This document shows positions 14,994 to 27,993 of a DNA stretch of 33,988 bases, one piece after another. The stretch covers positions 1 to 33,988 of the forward strand of contig DASQFU010000193.1 of NCBI GenBank assembly GCA_035632955.1. Direction: 5' to 3'. The translations under genes were made by a program, and so were the position numbers. The notes below the pieces were generated by a model. The model saw only the letters and a list, made by a program, of their open reading frames with translations. It was not told the DNA's origin and searched no databases. How positions within the stretch are numbered: position 1 is the stretch's first letter; every line of letters starts with the position of its first letter. This DNA comes from DASQFU01 sp035632955. GTDB lineage: Bacteria > Eisenbacteria > RBG-16-71-46.

Positions 14994-16532
14994 ATGCCTC
15001 GCGAGCTGGTCCTGATTCTCGATTTCGGATCGCAATACACACAACTGATCGCGCGCCGGGTGCGCGAGGCCGGCGTGTTCTCGGAGATCGTTCCCGGCAC
15101 CACGCCGCTCTCGGAGATCGAGCGCCGCAAGCCGAGCGCGCTCATCCTCTCGGGCTCTCCGGCGAGCGGCTACCGGGCGGCCGCGCCGACGCCCGACCCC
15201 GGCATCTACCGGCTCAGGAAGCCGCTGCTCGGCATCTGCTACGGCTTTCAGGTGACCGCCCAGCTCATGGGCGGCGCCGTCGCCAAGGCGCACGCCGCCG
15301 AGTACGGCACGGCCACGTTCATCGTCGACAAACCGTCGCCGCTGTTCGCCGGGGTGCCGAAACGATTTCGCGCCTGGATGAGCCACGGCGACGAAGTCCA
15401 GCGGCTCACCGAGGATTGGGTGCGGGTGGCGCACACCTCCAATTGCGCGTTCGCGGCCGCCCGCCACGCCACGCTTCCCTATCACCTGATCCAGTTCCAT
15501 CCCGAGGTCGTCCATTCGCCCTATGGGCGAAAGGTGCTCCACAACTTCCTGTTCAAGATCGCGGGGCTGCGCGGCGGCTGGACGATGAAGAACTTCGTGC
15601 GCCAGGCGGTGGCGGACATTCGCGCCCGCGTCGGGGACGGCCACATCTTATGCGGGCTCTCGGGCGGCGTGGACAGCACGGTGGTGGCGACCCTCTGCCA
15701 CCGGGCGGTCGGCCGGCGGCTCGTGTGCGTACTGGTCGATCACGGGTTGCTGCGCCAGGACGAAGCGCTGGAGGTTGCCCGCGAGCTGGGCGAGAAGCGC
15801 AAGCTCCAGCTCACGGTGGTCGACGCGCGCGAGCGGTTCCTGTCGCGACTGGACGGCGTCGTCGATCCCGAGCAGAAGCGCAAAGTGATCGGCGCCGAGT
15901 TCATCGCCGTGTTCGAGGAGGAGGCCCGCAAGCACGGGCCGGTCGAGTTCCTGGCCCAGGGCACTCTCTACCCGGACGTGATCGAAAGCGCTTCGGCCGG
16001 CTGGGGCGCGCAGGTCATCAAGACGCACCACAACGTGGGCGGTTTGCCCGAGCGCATGAACCTTCGGCTCGTCGAGCCGCTCCGGCTGCTGTTCAAGGAC
16101 GAGGTGCGAGCGCTCGGCCGCGAGCTCGGGCTGCCGGACCACCTGGTCGACCGGCATCCGTTCCCGGGGCCGGGCCTCGCGGTGCGGACGCTCGGCGCGG
16201 TCAACGCCGAAGATCTCGAGATCCTGCGCAAGGCGGACGCGATCTTCATCGCCGAGCTGCGGCGAGCCAACTGGTACGGCCGCACCTGGCAGGCGTTCGT
16301 GGTGCTGTTGCCGATCTCGAGCGTCGGCGTCAAGGGAGACGAGCGCTCCTACGAGCGCGTGATCGCTCTGCGCGCAGTCGACAGCGAGGACGGGATGACC
16401 GCCGACTGGACGCGGCTGCCGGGGTCGCTGCTCGCGCGCGTCGCGAACCGGATCGCGAACGAAGTGCGCGGCGTGAACCGCGTCGTGTTCGACGTCACGA
16501 GCAAGCCGCCCGCGACGATCGAGTGGGAGTGA
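14994..16532 (+). CDS. guaA: GMP synthase (glutamine-hydrolysing)
   Basis: Converts XMP to GMP with ATP and glutamine. 512 residues from ATG 14994, preceded by AGGA at 14986-14989. The N-terminal class I glutamine amidotransferase has FGSQYTQLIARRVRE, GICYGFQ with nucleophile Cys82, and FHPEVVHSPYG with His169 and Glu171. The ATP pyrophosphatase domain has the PP-loop LSGGVDS (222-228) and VDHGLLR. The C-terminal dimerisation domain has HPFPGPGLAVR and ends KPPATIEWE, the family's usual terminus, so the gene is complete. It follows purH with a short gap and takes the pathway from IMP towards GMP; guaB is not here. Confidence 0.96.
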   Translation: MPRELVLILDFGSQYTQLIARRVREAGVFSEIVPGTTPLSEIERRKPSALILSGSPASGYRAAAPTPDPGIYRLRKPLLGICYGFQVTAQLMGGAVAKAHAAEYGTATFIVDKPSPLFAGVPKRFRAWMSHGDEVQRLTEDWVRVAHTSNCAFAAARHATLPYHLIQFHPEVVHSPYGRKVLHNFLFKIAGLRGGWTMKNFVRQAVADIRARVGDGHILCGLSGGVDSTVVATLCHRAVGRRLVCVLVDHGLLRQDEALEVARELGEKRKLQLTVVDARERFLSRLDGVVDPEQKRKVIGAEFIAVFEEEARKHGPVEFLAQGTLYPDVIESASAGWGAQVIKTHHNVGGLPERMNLRLVEPLRLLFKDEVRALGRELGLPDHLVDRHPFPGPGLAVRTLGAVNAEDLEILRKADAIFIAELRRANWYGRTWQAFVVLLPISSVGVKGDERSYERVIALRAVDSEDGMTADWTRLPGSLLARVANRIANEVRGVNRVVFDVTSKPPATIEWE

Positions 16533-16539
16533 GCGTCGG

Positions 16540-17193
16540 GTGACCCGAGGCTCTCGGCGAACCGTGCCCGAACCGCTCGAGCCGCTCCTGACCCGGAGCT
16601 GGCTCAACGAAGCGCAGCGCAAGGCGATTCACATCGGCGCGATCCTCCTGCCGCTGGCCCTGCTCTACGAATGGCTGCCGTGGCCGCGGGGACGCGCGGA
16701 ATGGCGCTGGCTCCTGATCGGGCTGACGGTGATCGCGATCGCGATCGATCTGGTCCGCATTCACGATCGGCGGGTGCGCAGCTTCTTCCGGCGTTTCTTC
16801 GGCGAGCTGATCCGCGAGCACGAGCGGTTCAATCTGCTCGGGTCGACCTACCTGCTGCTGGCGGCGCTGCTGGCCGTGGAGATGTTCCCGCGTCCGATCG
16901 CGGCCGCAGCGCTCGGCTTCACGATTCTCGGCGATGCGTTCGCCGCATTGGTCGGCAAGGCGTGGGGGCGCACCCGGTTCTTCGCCAAGACGCTCGAGGG
17001 GGCGGCCGCCTGCCTAATGGCGTGCCTGGCGTGGGCGGCCGTTCTCGCCGTCGGCGGGCATCTGCCGTGGACCGTGCTGCTGGCCGGCGCTCTGGTGGCA
17101 AGTTTGGTCGAGATGCTGCCGATACCTCTGGACGACAACCTGGGGATGACCTTGTTCGCTGGTTTCACCATGAAGATGCTGGGGACCTCGTGA
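16540..17193 (+). CDS. Diacylglycerol/polyprenol kinase family membrane protein
   Basis: 217 residues from GTG 16540, eight bases after the guaA stop; a GTG at 16564 is an alternative. Five or six hydrophobic helices are visible. Family motifs: RKAIHIGAILLPLAL near the N-terminus, GDAFAALVGKAWGR, KTLEGAAACLMA, and VEMLPIPLDDNLGM towards the C-terminus. This pattern is that of the CTP-dependent SEC59/DGK1/VTE5 family (dolichol, phytol and diacylglycerol kinases). In a bacterium it may phosphorylate a polyprenol or diacylglycerol for lipid recycling; the substrate cannot be read from sequence. The stop overlaps the start of the TPR gene by four bases (GTGA). Confidence 0.8.
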   Translation: MTRGSRRTVPEPLEPLLTRSWLNEAQRKAIHIGAILLPLALLYEWLPWPRGRAEWRWLLIGLTVIAIAIDLVRIHDRRVRSFFRRFFGELIREHERFNLLGSTYLLLAALLAVEMFPRPIAAAALGFTILGDAFAALVGKAWGRTRFFAKTLEGAAACLMACLAWAAVLAVGGHLPWTVLLAGALVASLVEMLPIPLDDNLGMTLFAGFTMKMLGTS

Positions 17194-18137
17194 GCCCGCG
17201 CCCGCTGGAGCACGAGCCGTCGCCGTTCGAGCGCCCGCTCGACCTGGCCCGCGAAGGCCGTCACGCCGACGCGGTGTCCGGCATGCTCGGGGTGCTCGAC
17301 AAGAGTGCGCTGCACGACCAGCATCGCGCCGCGGCGGCCATGGCGCTGGGACACATCGCCCGGATGGCCGAGACGGCCGGCGACCTCGAGAGCGCCGAGA
17401 GCGCACTGGATCAGGCGATCCGCATCGCGCCGACGTACGCCGATCTGCGTTTCCAGCTCGCGTGCCTGTTGATCCGGATGCAGCAGCGCCCGGCCGCGCG
17501 CCGCGAGCTCGATGCTGCCCTGAGCATCAATCCTCGCTATGTGGCGGCGCGGGTCGAGCGCGCGCTGCTGGACGCGCAGGAAGGCTTGCTTGGTGAGGCG
17601 CTGGCGACGTTCCGCGCTCTCGGCGAAGAGCACCGAATCGGGGAACCGCGCGCATTCCAGCAGGGCCTGAAGAGCCTCGAGCGGGCGGATTGGGAAGAGG
17701 CGGGGGCGTTGCTCAAGCAGGCGCTCAAGCTCGGCGATTTCCGCGTCGAGGACGCGATCCACAACTTCCACGCCGTGATGGCGCAGGGTCATCCGGAGCG
17801 CGCGATCCAGCTGCTGCGCGACGCGGTCGCGCGACACGAGGGCTATACCGATCTTCATTTGCTCTTGGGACAGGCCGAGCTGGAGGAGGGACACGTCGAC
17901 GACGCCGTCGCGTCGCTGGCGCGCGCGCTCGAGCTCCATCCGGATTATCACGCGGCCCGCGTACAATTCGCGCGCGCCCTCGAAGTGCTCGGAGATCTGA
18001 CGCAGGCGCTGGAGCAGGTGGCGCTCGTGCTTCAGGTGGACCCCGAGCACCCCCAGGCGTTGCAACTCCATGAGCGCTGGACTCGTCGCCGGACGCGACG
18101 CCGGCGCACGTCATTCGAAACGCGCAAAGCCTCTTGA
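17190..18137 (+). CDS. Tetratricopeptide-repeat protein
   Basis: 315 residues from GTG 17190, overlapping the preceding kinase-like gene by four bases. At least six helix-turn-helix TPR-like units are visible, with the typical W/L-G-Y-A-P spacing. Examples: AAMALGHIARMAETAGDLESAESALDQAIRIAP, RFQLACLLIRMQQRPAARRELDAALSINP and HLLLGQAELEEGHVDDAVASLARALELHP are consecutive units, each ending in a proline-capped helix. There is no signal peptide or membrane segment, so it is probably cytoplasmic. The last 15 residues are very basic (RRRTRRRRTS). TPR proteins act as interaction scaffolds; the partner is unknown. Translational coupling to the lipid kinase suggests a shared role but does not prove one. 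Confidence 0.82.
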   Translation: MSPRPLEHEPSPFERPLDLAREGRHADAVSGMLGVLDKSALHDQHRAAAAMALGHIARMAETAGDLESAESALDQAIRIAPTYADLRFQLACLLIRMQQRPAARRELDAALSINPRYVAARVERALLDAQEGLLGEALATFRALGEEHRIGEPRAFQQGLKSLERADWEEAGALLKQALKLGDFRVEDAIHNFHAVMAQGHPERAIQLLRDAVARHEGYTDLHLLLGQAELEEGHVDDAVASLARALELHPDYHAARVQFARALEVLGDLTQALEQVALVLQVDPEHPQALQLHERWTRRRTRRRRTSFETRKAS

Positions 18138-18147
18138 CCGGCGCAGC

Positions 18148-18169
18148 AGGAGGAGCCAATCTATCGATG
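18148..18169 (+). promoter_or_regulatory. Second, upstream in-frame initiation site before the cold-shock gene
   Basis: A strong purine-rich Shine-Dalgarno sequence AGGAGGAG (18148-18155) lies 11 bases before an ATG (18167-18169). That ATG is in frame with the cold-shock protein and would add 16 residues (MESGRTRRSINHGGPP). The canonical ATG at 18215 has its own GGAGG. It may be a genuine alternative start or a chance match in a purine-rich leader. Confidence 0.3.
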
Positions 18170-18214
18170 GAGTCCGGGCGGACTCGACGTTCAATAAATC
18201 ATGGAGGACCACCC

Positions 18215-18415
18215 ATGGCGCGTGGCACCGTCAAGTGGTTCAACGATCAAAAGGGTTACGGGTTCATCGCCGCGGATGGTCATCAGGACGTATTCGTGCA
18301 CCACTCCGCGATCGAAGGAAATGGGTTTCGAACGCTCCATGAAGGGGAGATGGTCGAATTCGAGGTCAAATCCAGCGAGCGAGGCGCCGAAGCTTCGCAT
18401 GTGACCAAGATCTGA
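18215..18415 (+). CDS. csp: Cold-shock-domain protein (CspA family)
   Basis: A 66-residue single-stranded nucleic-acid-binding protein with an OB fold. The ATG at 18215 has GGAGG at 18203-18207 with a 7-nt gap and gives the typical N-terminus MARGTVKWFNDQKGYGFI. RNP1 (KGYGFI) and RNP2 (VFVHHSAI) are intact, followed by GEMVEFEV and a short C-terminus ending HVTKI. Proteins of this family act as RNA chaperones or transcription antiterminators and are not always cold-induced. The gene stands alone, 77 bp after the TPR gene, and is closed by a strong hairpin. Confidence 0.96.
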   Translation: MARGTVKWFNDQKGYGFIAADGHQDVFVHHSAIEGNGFRTLHEGEMVEFEVKSSERGAEASHVTKI

Positions 18416-18436
18416 CGTCCTCGCCCGGACAACACG

Positions 18437-18461
18437 CGGCCCGACGCTCTGCGTCGGGCCG
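18437..18461 (+). terminator. Strong hairpin terminator after the cold-shock gene
   Basis: A perfect 11-bp inverted repeat, CGGCCCGACGC (18437-18447) and GCGTCGGGCCG (18451-18461), has a TCT triloop, 21 nt after the csp stop. It is followed by TCGTGCGTTAT, a U-containing but broken tract. The very stable stem and position support intrinsic termination despite the imperfect U-run. Confidence 0.72.
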
Positions 18462-18660
18462 TCGTGCGTTATACGGAGCCGTCCGGAGTCGACGCGACTA
18501 CTCGGAAGAGTGGTTGACGGTCGAATGCGGAAGGTCAAGACTCTGACGTGCCGGCTCCGACCGGGAGCCTCGCAACGCTCGCTCCCCGGGCCACGGCGAC
18601 AGGCCCAGGGTAGGCCAAGGCTGCGGTTCTCTCGGGAACCGTTTCGCAGGAATGACGCTC

Positions 18661-20868
18661 ATGAGACTGCCCGGTCCGGTTTCACTCGCCCTCGGTGGGT
18701 TGTGCCTCGTCTTCGCAGCGCCTTCGGTATCCAGCGCCGCGCTTCCCTACGTCACGCGCATCTCCACGATTCCCGAACCGCCGTGCCCGCAACAATCGGT
18801 CACGCTCGTCATCGAAGGAGAGTTCCCGGACGCGTGCGGGCGGGTCGTGGACGCACAGGGCCCACCCGTGGTCTTGACCCTCAAGCCATTCGCGCAGAGT
18901 GACACCGCCTGCGCCGCCGTCATCACACCCTGGCGGCGTGAGTTCGACCTCGGGCACTTTGCGGCCGGGACGCACAGCATCACCATCGAAGTTCGAGTCG
19001 TGCCACGCGATCCATCGCAGCCCGTGGAAGTCCATCGCGACAGGTTCACGTTTGAGGTGCGACCGGATTGCAACCTCCCGCCCGGGCCGCTGCCTCATGT
19101 GGACACCATCGCGATCGGGCCGCTCCCGCATTGCTCGGTGGTCGATCGTCTGGTGTGTCCCGATGAGAGCATCGCGGTGTGCGTGCAGGGCCGATTCCCG
19201 TCCGACTGCTACCGGCTCCTGCGCGTCGAGCTGCTGCCATCGCCGATCCTGGGCCCAAGGCCACAGCCGCCGATCGTGCGCCTGATCGTCGACGACGGCG
19301 CGTGTCTCGATCGCCCATGCTTGATCGGGCCGATCCCGTGGCGCGGGACGGCGACCCTGCCGCCGCTACCACCCGGGCAATACCCGTTGATGGTCGAGCT
19401 CGCGGAGGTGACGTGCAACGGTCCGATCGATTCCAGCCGCGTGCATCGGACGACCGCACGGTTCTCGGTCTCCGATAGCTGCCACCTCCCACCCCAACCG
19501 TGCCTGACCGGGACGTTCCTGCACACCGCGCCCGTGCCGCGTTGTGACGCATTCGTCTCGCCGGTCCATCCCGCCATCGTTACGTTCGCCGTGACCTCGC
19601 ACGCGCCGCTCGCGGCCCTCGAGGGCGTGCTGGCGCTGTGGCCGCCGCGACTCGTGATCACGCAGATCGTTGCGGTCGGATCCGCGGCCGGCATGCGGCT
19701 GACGTGGAACCCCACACCTGAGGGTGGGGCTCGATTCGTCCTGTTCGCGCCGAGCGGCGCGCCGATTCCGGCCGGTACGCTTTCGCCGATTCTGCATGTC
19801 ACGGTCGAGCAACCAGGCAATACCCCGGTGCCGCGCGTCACTTACGTGCTCGCGACCGAACTGCTCGGCTCGGACGCCCAAGGCAACGGGATATCCGAAT
19901 GCCGTCCAGGTCCGGTAGCCTTCGATCCACCACTCGAGTGGGCGCGCATCTGCGCGGAGTCACGGTGCGATCTCAACGCCGATGGGCGGATCGACGTCCG
20001 CGATCTGGTGCTGCTCGTCCGGTGCGTGAATCACAAGGGCGCCTGTCCGGAACCGGGCAGCGGCGTCGGGGATTGCAACGACGACTCGACCCACACGCTC
20101 GAAGACGTCCTGTGTTGCGCCGCACGGCTGCTGCGAGAGCGCGAATGTCCGGAGTGCCCGTCCGACTCGGGCCGCGCGGAACCGAACGTGCGAGTTGCCT
20201 TCGGCACGCCTGCCTTCGAGGGCGGGGACGTGCGCTTGCCGGTGCGGCTGAGCGGAGTCGAACGCGTGGGCGGCGCCAAACTCGCGATCGCCTATCCGGC
20301 CGATCGCTTCGATGCGACCGTCGAGCTCGCCGGCGTCGGTCCGGAGTGGCTGGCGCTTCACGAGATGCGCGATGGTCGCGCGGTCGTGGCGCTGATTCAC
20401 GACGGAAGCGGCGATCCCGCGCGCGGTGGGTCTGAAGCGCTGACGCTGAGCTTGCGCCTCACACCCAAGGCGGGACGTGAAGCGCAAGGCCTGGTCGAGG
20501 TCGAAGCGCTCGAGGTCAGTGGGCGCGATGGCGTGCGGTTGATTCTCGAGGGCGACCTGCCCCAGGTGGCGTTCGGCGGAGCGCCGCGTCTCCAGCTCGG
20601 CGAGAGCCGGCCGAACCCGTTCTCCGCCGAAACGCGCTTCACCGTTCAGCTCGATCGCCCGGGTGAGGTCGAGGTGGCGATCTACGATGTCGGCGGCCGC
20701 CGCATGGCCACGCTGCATTCGGGATGGATGGCGGCGGGCGCGCACGAGCTGGCGTGGAATGGCAGGACCGCCGAGGGGAGCGAGGCTCCGGGCGGACTGT
20801 ATTTCTATCGCGTCGTGTCGCACGGCGAGGTGGTGGCGCGTAAGATGGTGCTCATGCGACAGCGCTGA
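18661..20868 (+). CDS. Secreted multidomain protein: duplicated Cys-rich domain, cohesin-like, dockerin, FlgD-like sorting domain
   Basis: 735 residues from ATG 18661, chosen because AGGA (18648-18651) is nine bases upstream; the ATG at 18652 directly abuts that AGGA. Residues 1-27 are a clean signal peptide (cleavage near VSSA). Residues about 29-144 and 145-281 are two copies of one Cys-containing domain sharing (E/Q)G-x-FP-x-x-C, D-x-x-C, PW, VHR and C-x-LPP-x-P. A cohesin-like beta domain follows (about 303-420), then a dockerin-type duplicated calcium motif (436-492; DLNADGRIDVRDL intact, second copy weaker), a second cohesin-like domain (about 508-635), and a FlgD-Ig-like end (648-735: SRPNPFSAETRF, YDVGGRRMATL, GGLYFYRV, KMVLMRQR). 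This C-terminus resembles the sorting tails of type-IX-style secretion. It is a single gene, probably a surface or matrix structural protein. Confidence 0.78.
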   Translation: MRLPGPVSLALGGLCLVFAAPSVSSAALPYVTRISTIPEPPCPQQSVTLVIEGEFPDACGRVVDAQGPPVVLTLKPFAQSDTACAAVITPWRREFDLGHFAAGTHSITIEVRVVPRDPSQPVEVHRDRFTFEVRPDCNLPPGPLPHVDTIAIGPLPHCSVVDRLVCPDESIAVCVQGRFPSDCYRLLRVELLPSPILGPRPQPPIVRLIVDDGACLDRPCLIGPIPWRGTATLPPLPPGQYPLMVELAEVTCNGPIDSSRVHRTTARFSVSDSCHLPPQPCLTGTFLHTAPVPRCDAFVSPVHPAIVTFAVTSHAPLAALEGVLALWPPRLVITQIVAVGSAAGMRLTWNPTPEGGARFVLFAPSGAPIPAGTLSPILHVTVEQPGNTPVPRVTYVLATELLGSDAQGNGISECRPGPVAFDPPLEWARICAESRCDLNADGRIDVRDLVLLVRCVNHKGACPEPGSGVGDCNDDSTHTLEDVLCCAARLLRERECPECPSDSGRAEPNVRVAFGTPAFEGGDVRLPVRLSGVERVGGAKLAIAYPADRFDATVELAGVGPEWLALHEMRDGRAVVALIHDGSGDPARGGSEALTLSLRLTPKAGREAQGLVEVEALEVSGRDGVRLILEGDLPQVAFGGAPRLQLGESRPNPFSAETRFTVQLDRPGEVEVAIYDVGGRRMATLHSGWMAAGAHELAWNGRTAEGSEAPGGLYFYRVVSHGEVVARKMVLMRQR

Positions 20869-20907
20869 GCGCGCCTGGGGTCTGGTCGAGTTGCGCGTCG
20901 CGTGCGT

Positions 20908-20946
20908 GAGCCGCGCGGGGTTTGCGAGCCGCGCGGCTTCGCCGCG
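20908..20946. repeat. Short direct repeats and hairpin upstream of secA
   Basis: GAGCCGCGCGG occurs at 20908-20918 and again at 20926-20936 (18-bp period). The second copy runs into CGCGGC (20932-20937) / GCCGCG (20941-20946), a 6-bp stem with a TTC loop. This lies 40-78 nt after the preceding stop, in the 206-bp gap before secA. It may act as a weak terminator or be simple GC-rich repetition; no U-tract follows. Confidence 0.35.
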
Positions 20947-21061
20947 AGAAGACGAGCGAGTCCAGCGAGGGCCGCCGCCTGGCGCCGAATCCGGCGCTCG
21001 CGCATCCAAGAGACGCCGCAGCCCGGTCGAATGGTGGCCGCACGTTCCTTGACATCCCCTC

Positions 21062-21067
21062 TATAGT
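21062..21067 (+). promoter_or_regulatory. -10 box placed for a leaderless secA transcript
   Basis: TATAGT (5 of 6 consensus) lies seven bases before the secA GTG at 21075, the distance expected between a -10 hexamer and the transcription start. No Shine-Dalgarno sequence is present. No good -35 sits 17 nt upstream; a perfect TTGACA (21049-21054) is only seven bases away, too close for a normal sigma70 site. Confidence 0.45.
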
Positions 21068-21074
21068 GGGTCAC

Positions 21075-24094
<3,020 letters not shown>

Positions 24095-24098
<4 letters not shown>

Positions 24099-24557
24099 GC
24101 GAGCCACGCGACGATGGTTCGGTGCAGCGGCTGCTGAGGCGGCTGGCCGACCACTTGGAGGAATATCTGGAAGGCGACGAGCGGGCGCTCGAGGCTCTGG
24201 CCGAAGCGCTGGAGGACGGCGGCTTCTCCGGGGAGGACCTGCAGTCGGCGATCCTGGCCGTGCGCAGTCTGGCCGGCGATCCGCGCTTCGGCGCCGTCGT
24301 GACGGTGGACGACCCGCCGGGCGCCAGCGCTCATCGTGTGCTGAGCGCCGAGGAGCGGGAGTCGGTGAGCCCCGAGGCATGGGGCTACCTGCTCGACTTG
24401 AAAGAGCGCGGCTCGCTGGACGCGGATCAGTTCGAGCGGGTGCTGGATCGACTGACCATGAGCGGCGTGCGACCGGTCGGCATCGATCTGGCGCGGGAGG
24501 TCGCCGCCCAGATCGCGCTGCGCGCGGGCGACCCCTGGAGCACGTACGAGTTGCCCC

Positions 24558-24583
<26 letters not shown>
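24095..24583 (+). CDS. smg: Smg/DUF494-like protein
   Basis: 162 residues from ATG 24095, overlapping the secA stop by four bases. Acidic and mostly helical, with an N-terminal segment (LLRRLADHLEEYLEGDERALEALAEAL) and a C-terminal segment (SVSPEAWGYLLDLKERGSLDADQFERVLDRL) that closely resembles the end of the Smg/DUF494 family (L-S-P-E-A-x-G-x-L-L-x-L-x-x-x-G-x-L). Smg genes are often found near topA and dprA, and here the gene directly precedes topA, overlapping it by 26 bp. The molecular function of the family is not known. The link rests on this C-terminal pattern and the topA context. Confidence 0.65.
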
Positions 24584-27108
<2,525 letters not shown>

Positions 27109-27116
<8 letters not shown>

Positions 27117-27993
27117 CGCGCTCGAGCGCTTCCTGAGCGAGCTGTCGACCCAGCGTCGCGCCTCGCCGCACACGATCCAGGCCTATCGGCGCGACATCCG
27201 CCGGCTGCTCGACCTCGCGGCCGGCGCCGATCGGCCGGCGCCACCCTCGTTGTGGACGCGCGAACTGCTGGAGCGGGGCCTGCGCGAGCTGTACCGGACC
27301 GGGCACGCAGCCGCGAGTGCCGCGCGCGCGCTTGCCGCGTGGCGCAGCTTCTCGCGCTACTGCCGGCGCCGGGACGTGATCAGCGGCGATCCGGCGCGCG
27401 CCGTGGCGTCGCCGCGCTTGCCGCGCCGGCTGCCGCGGACCCTGCCCGAGCGCGAGCTGTCACAGGCGCTCGACCGCCTGGCGGGGGACGACGCCGCGAG
27501 CCGCCGCGACCGCGCGCTGCTCGAGCTCACGTACTCGGCGGGGCTGCGACTCTCCGAGCTGGTCGGGCTCAACCGCGGGGACGTCGATTCGAAGAGCGGT
27601 CTGCTGCGCGTCCGCGGCAAGGGCCGGCGCGAGCGCGTCGTGCCGGCCGGACAACTGGCGCTGGGGGCGCTCGCACGCTACCTCGCGGGCGACGGACGCA
27701 CGGTCGGGCGTGGCGACGAGCCCGTGTTCGCCGGCGCTCGCGGCGGCCGGCTCTCGGGGCGAACCGTGCAGCGCGTGGTCCAGCGGCGGCTCGGCGAGGT
27801 GGCGCGCGGCCTCGGCGTCACGCCGCACGCCCTGCGCCACTCGTTCGCGACCCATTTGCTCGACCGCGGCGCGGACCTTCGGGCGATCCAGGAGTTGCTC
27901 GGCCACCGCTCGCTCACGACCACGCAGATCTACACCCACGTCTCGCAGAGCCGGTTACGGAAGGCATACCAGTTGGCGCATCCCCGCGCGTGA
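27109..27993 (+). CDS. xerC: XerC/XerD-like tyrosine recombinase
   Basis: 294 residues from GTG 27109, overlapping the topA stop by eight bases. The N-terminal SAM-like core-binding domain (FLSELSTQRRASPHTIQAYRRDIRRLL) is followed by the catalytic domain with all conserved residues: Arg147 (SAGLRLSEL), Lys171 (GKGRRERVV), His240 and Arg243 (HALRHSFATHL), His266 (GHRSLTTTQ) and nucleophile Tyr275 (QIYTHV). The length is that of XerC/D. Placement after topA resembles the topA-xerC (codV) linkage of Firmicutes, so resolution of chromosome dimers at dif is the likely role rather than mobile-element integration. XerC versus XerD cannot be decided; no dif site was recognised. Confidence 0.9.

Noticed and set aside
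18514..18542. TTGACG-N17-AAGACT as a promoter for the dockerin/cohesin gene
   Set aside because: The -10 lacks the first T and matches only three positions; the location is plausible but the evidence is too weak to list.
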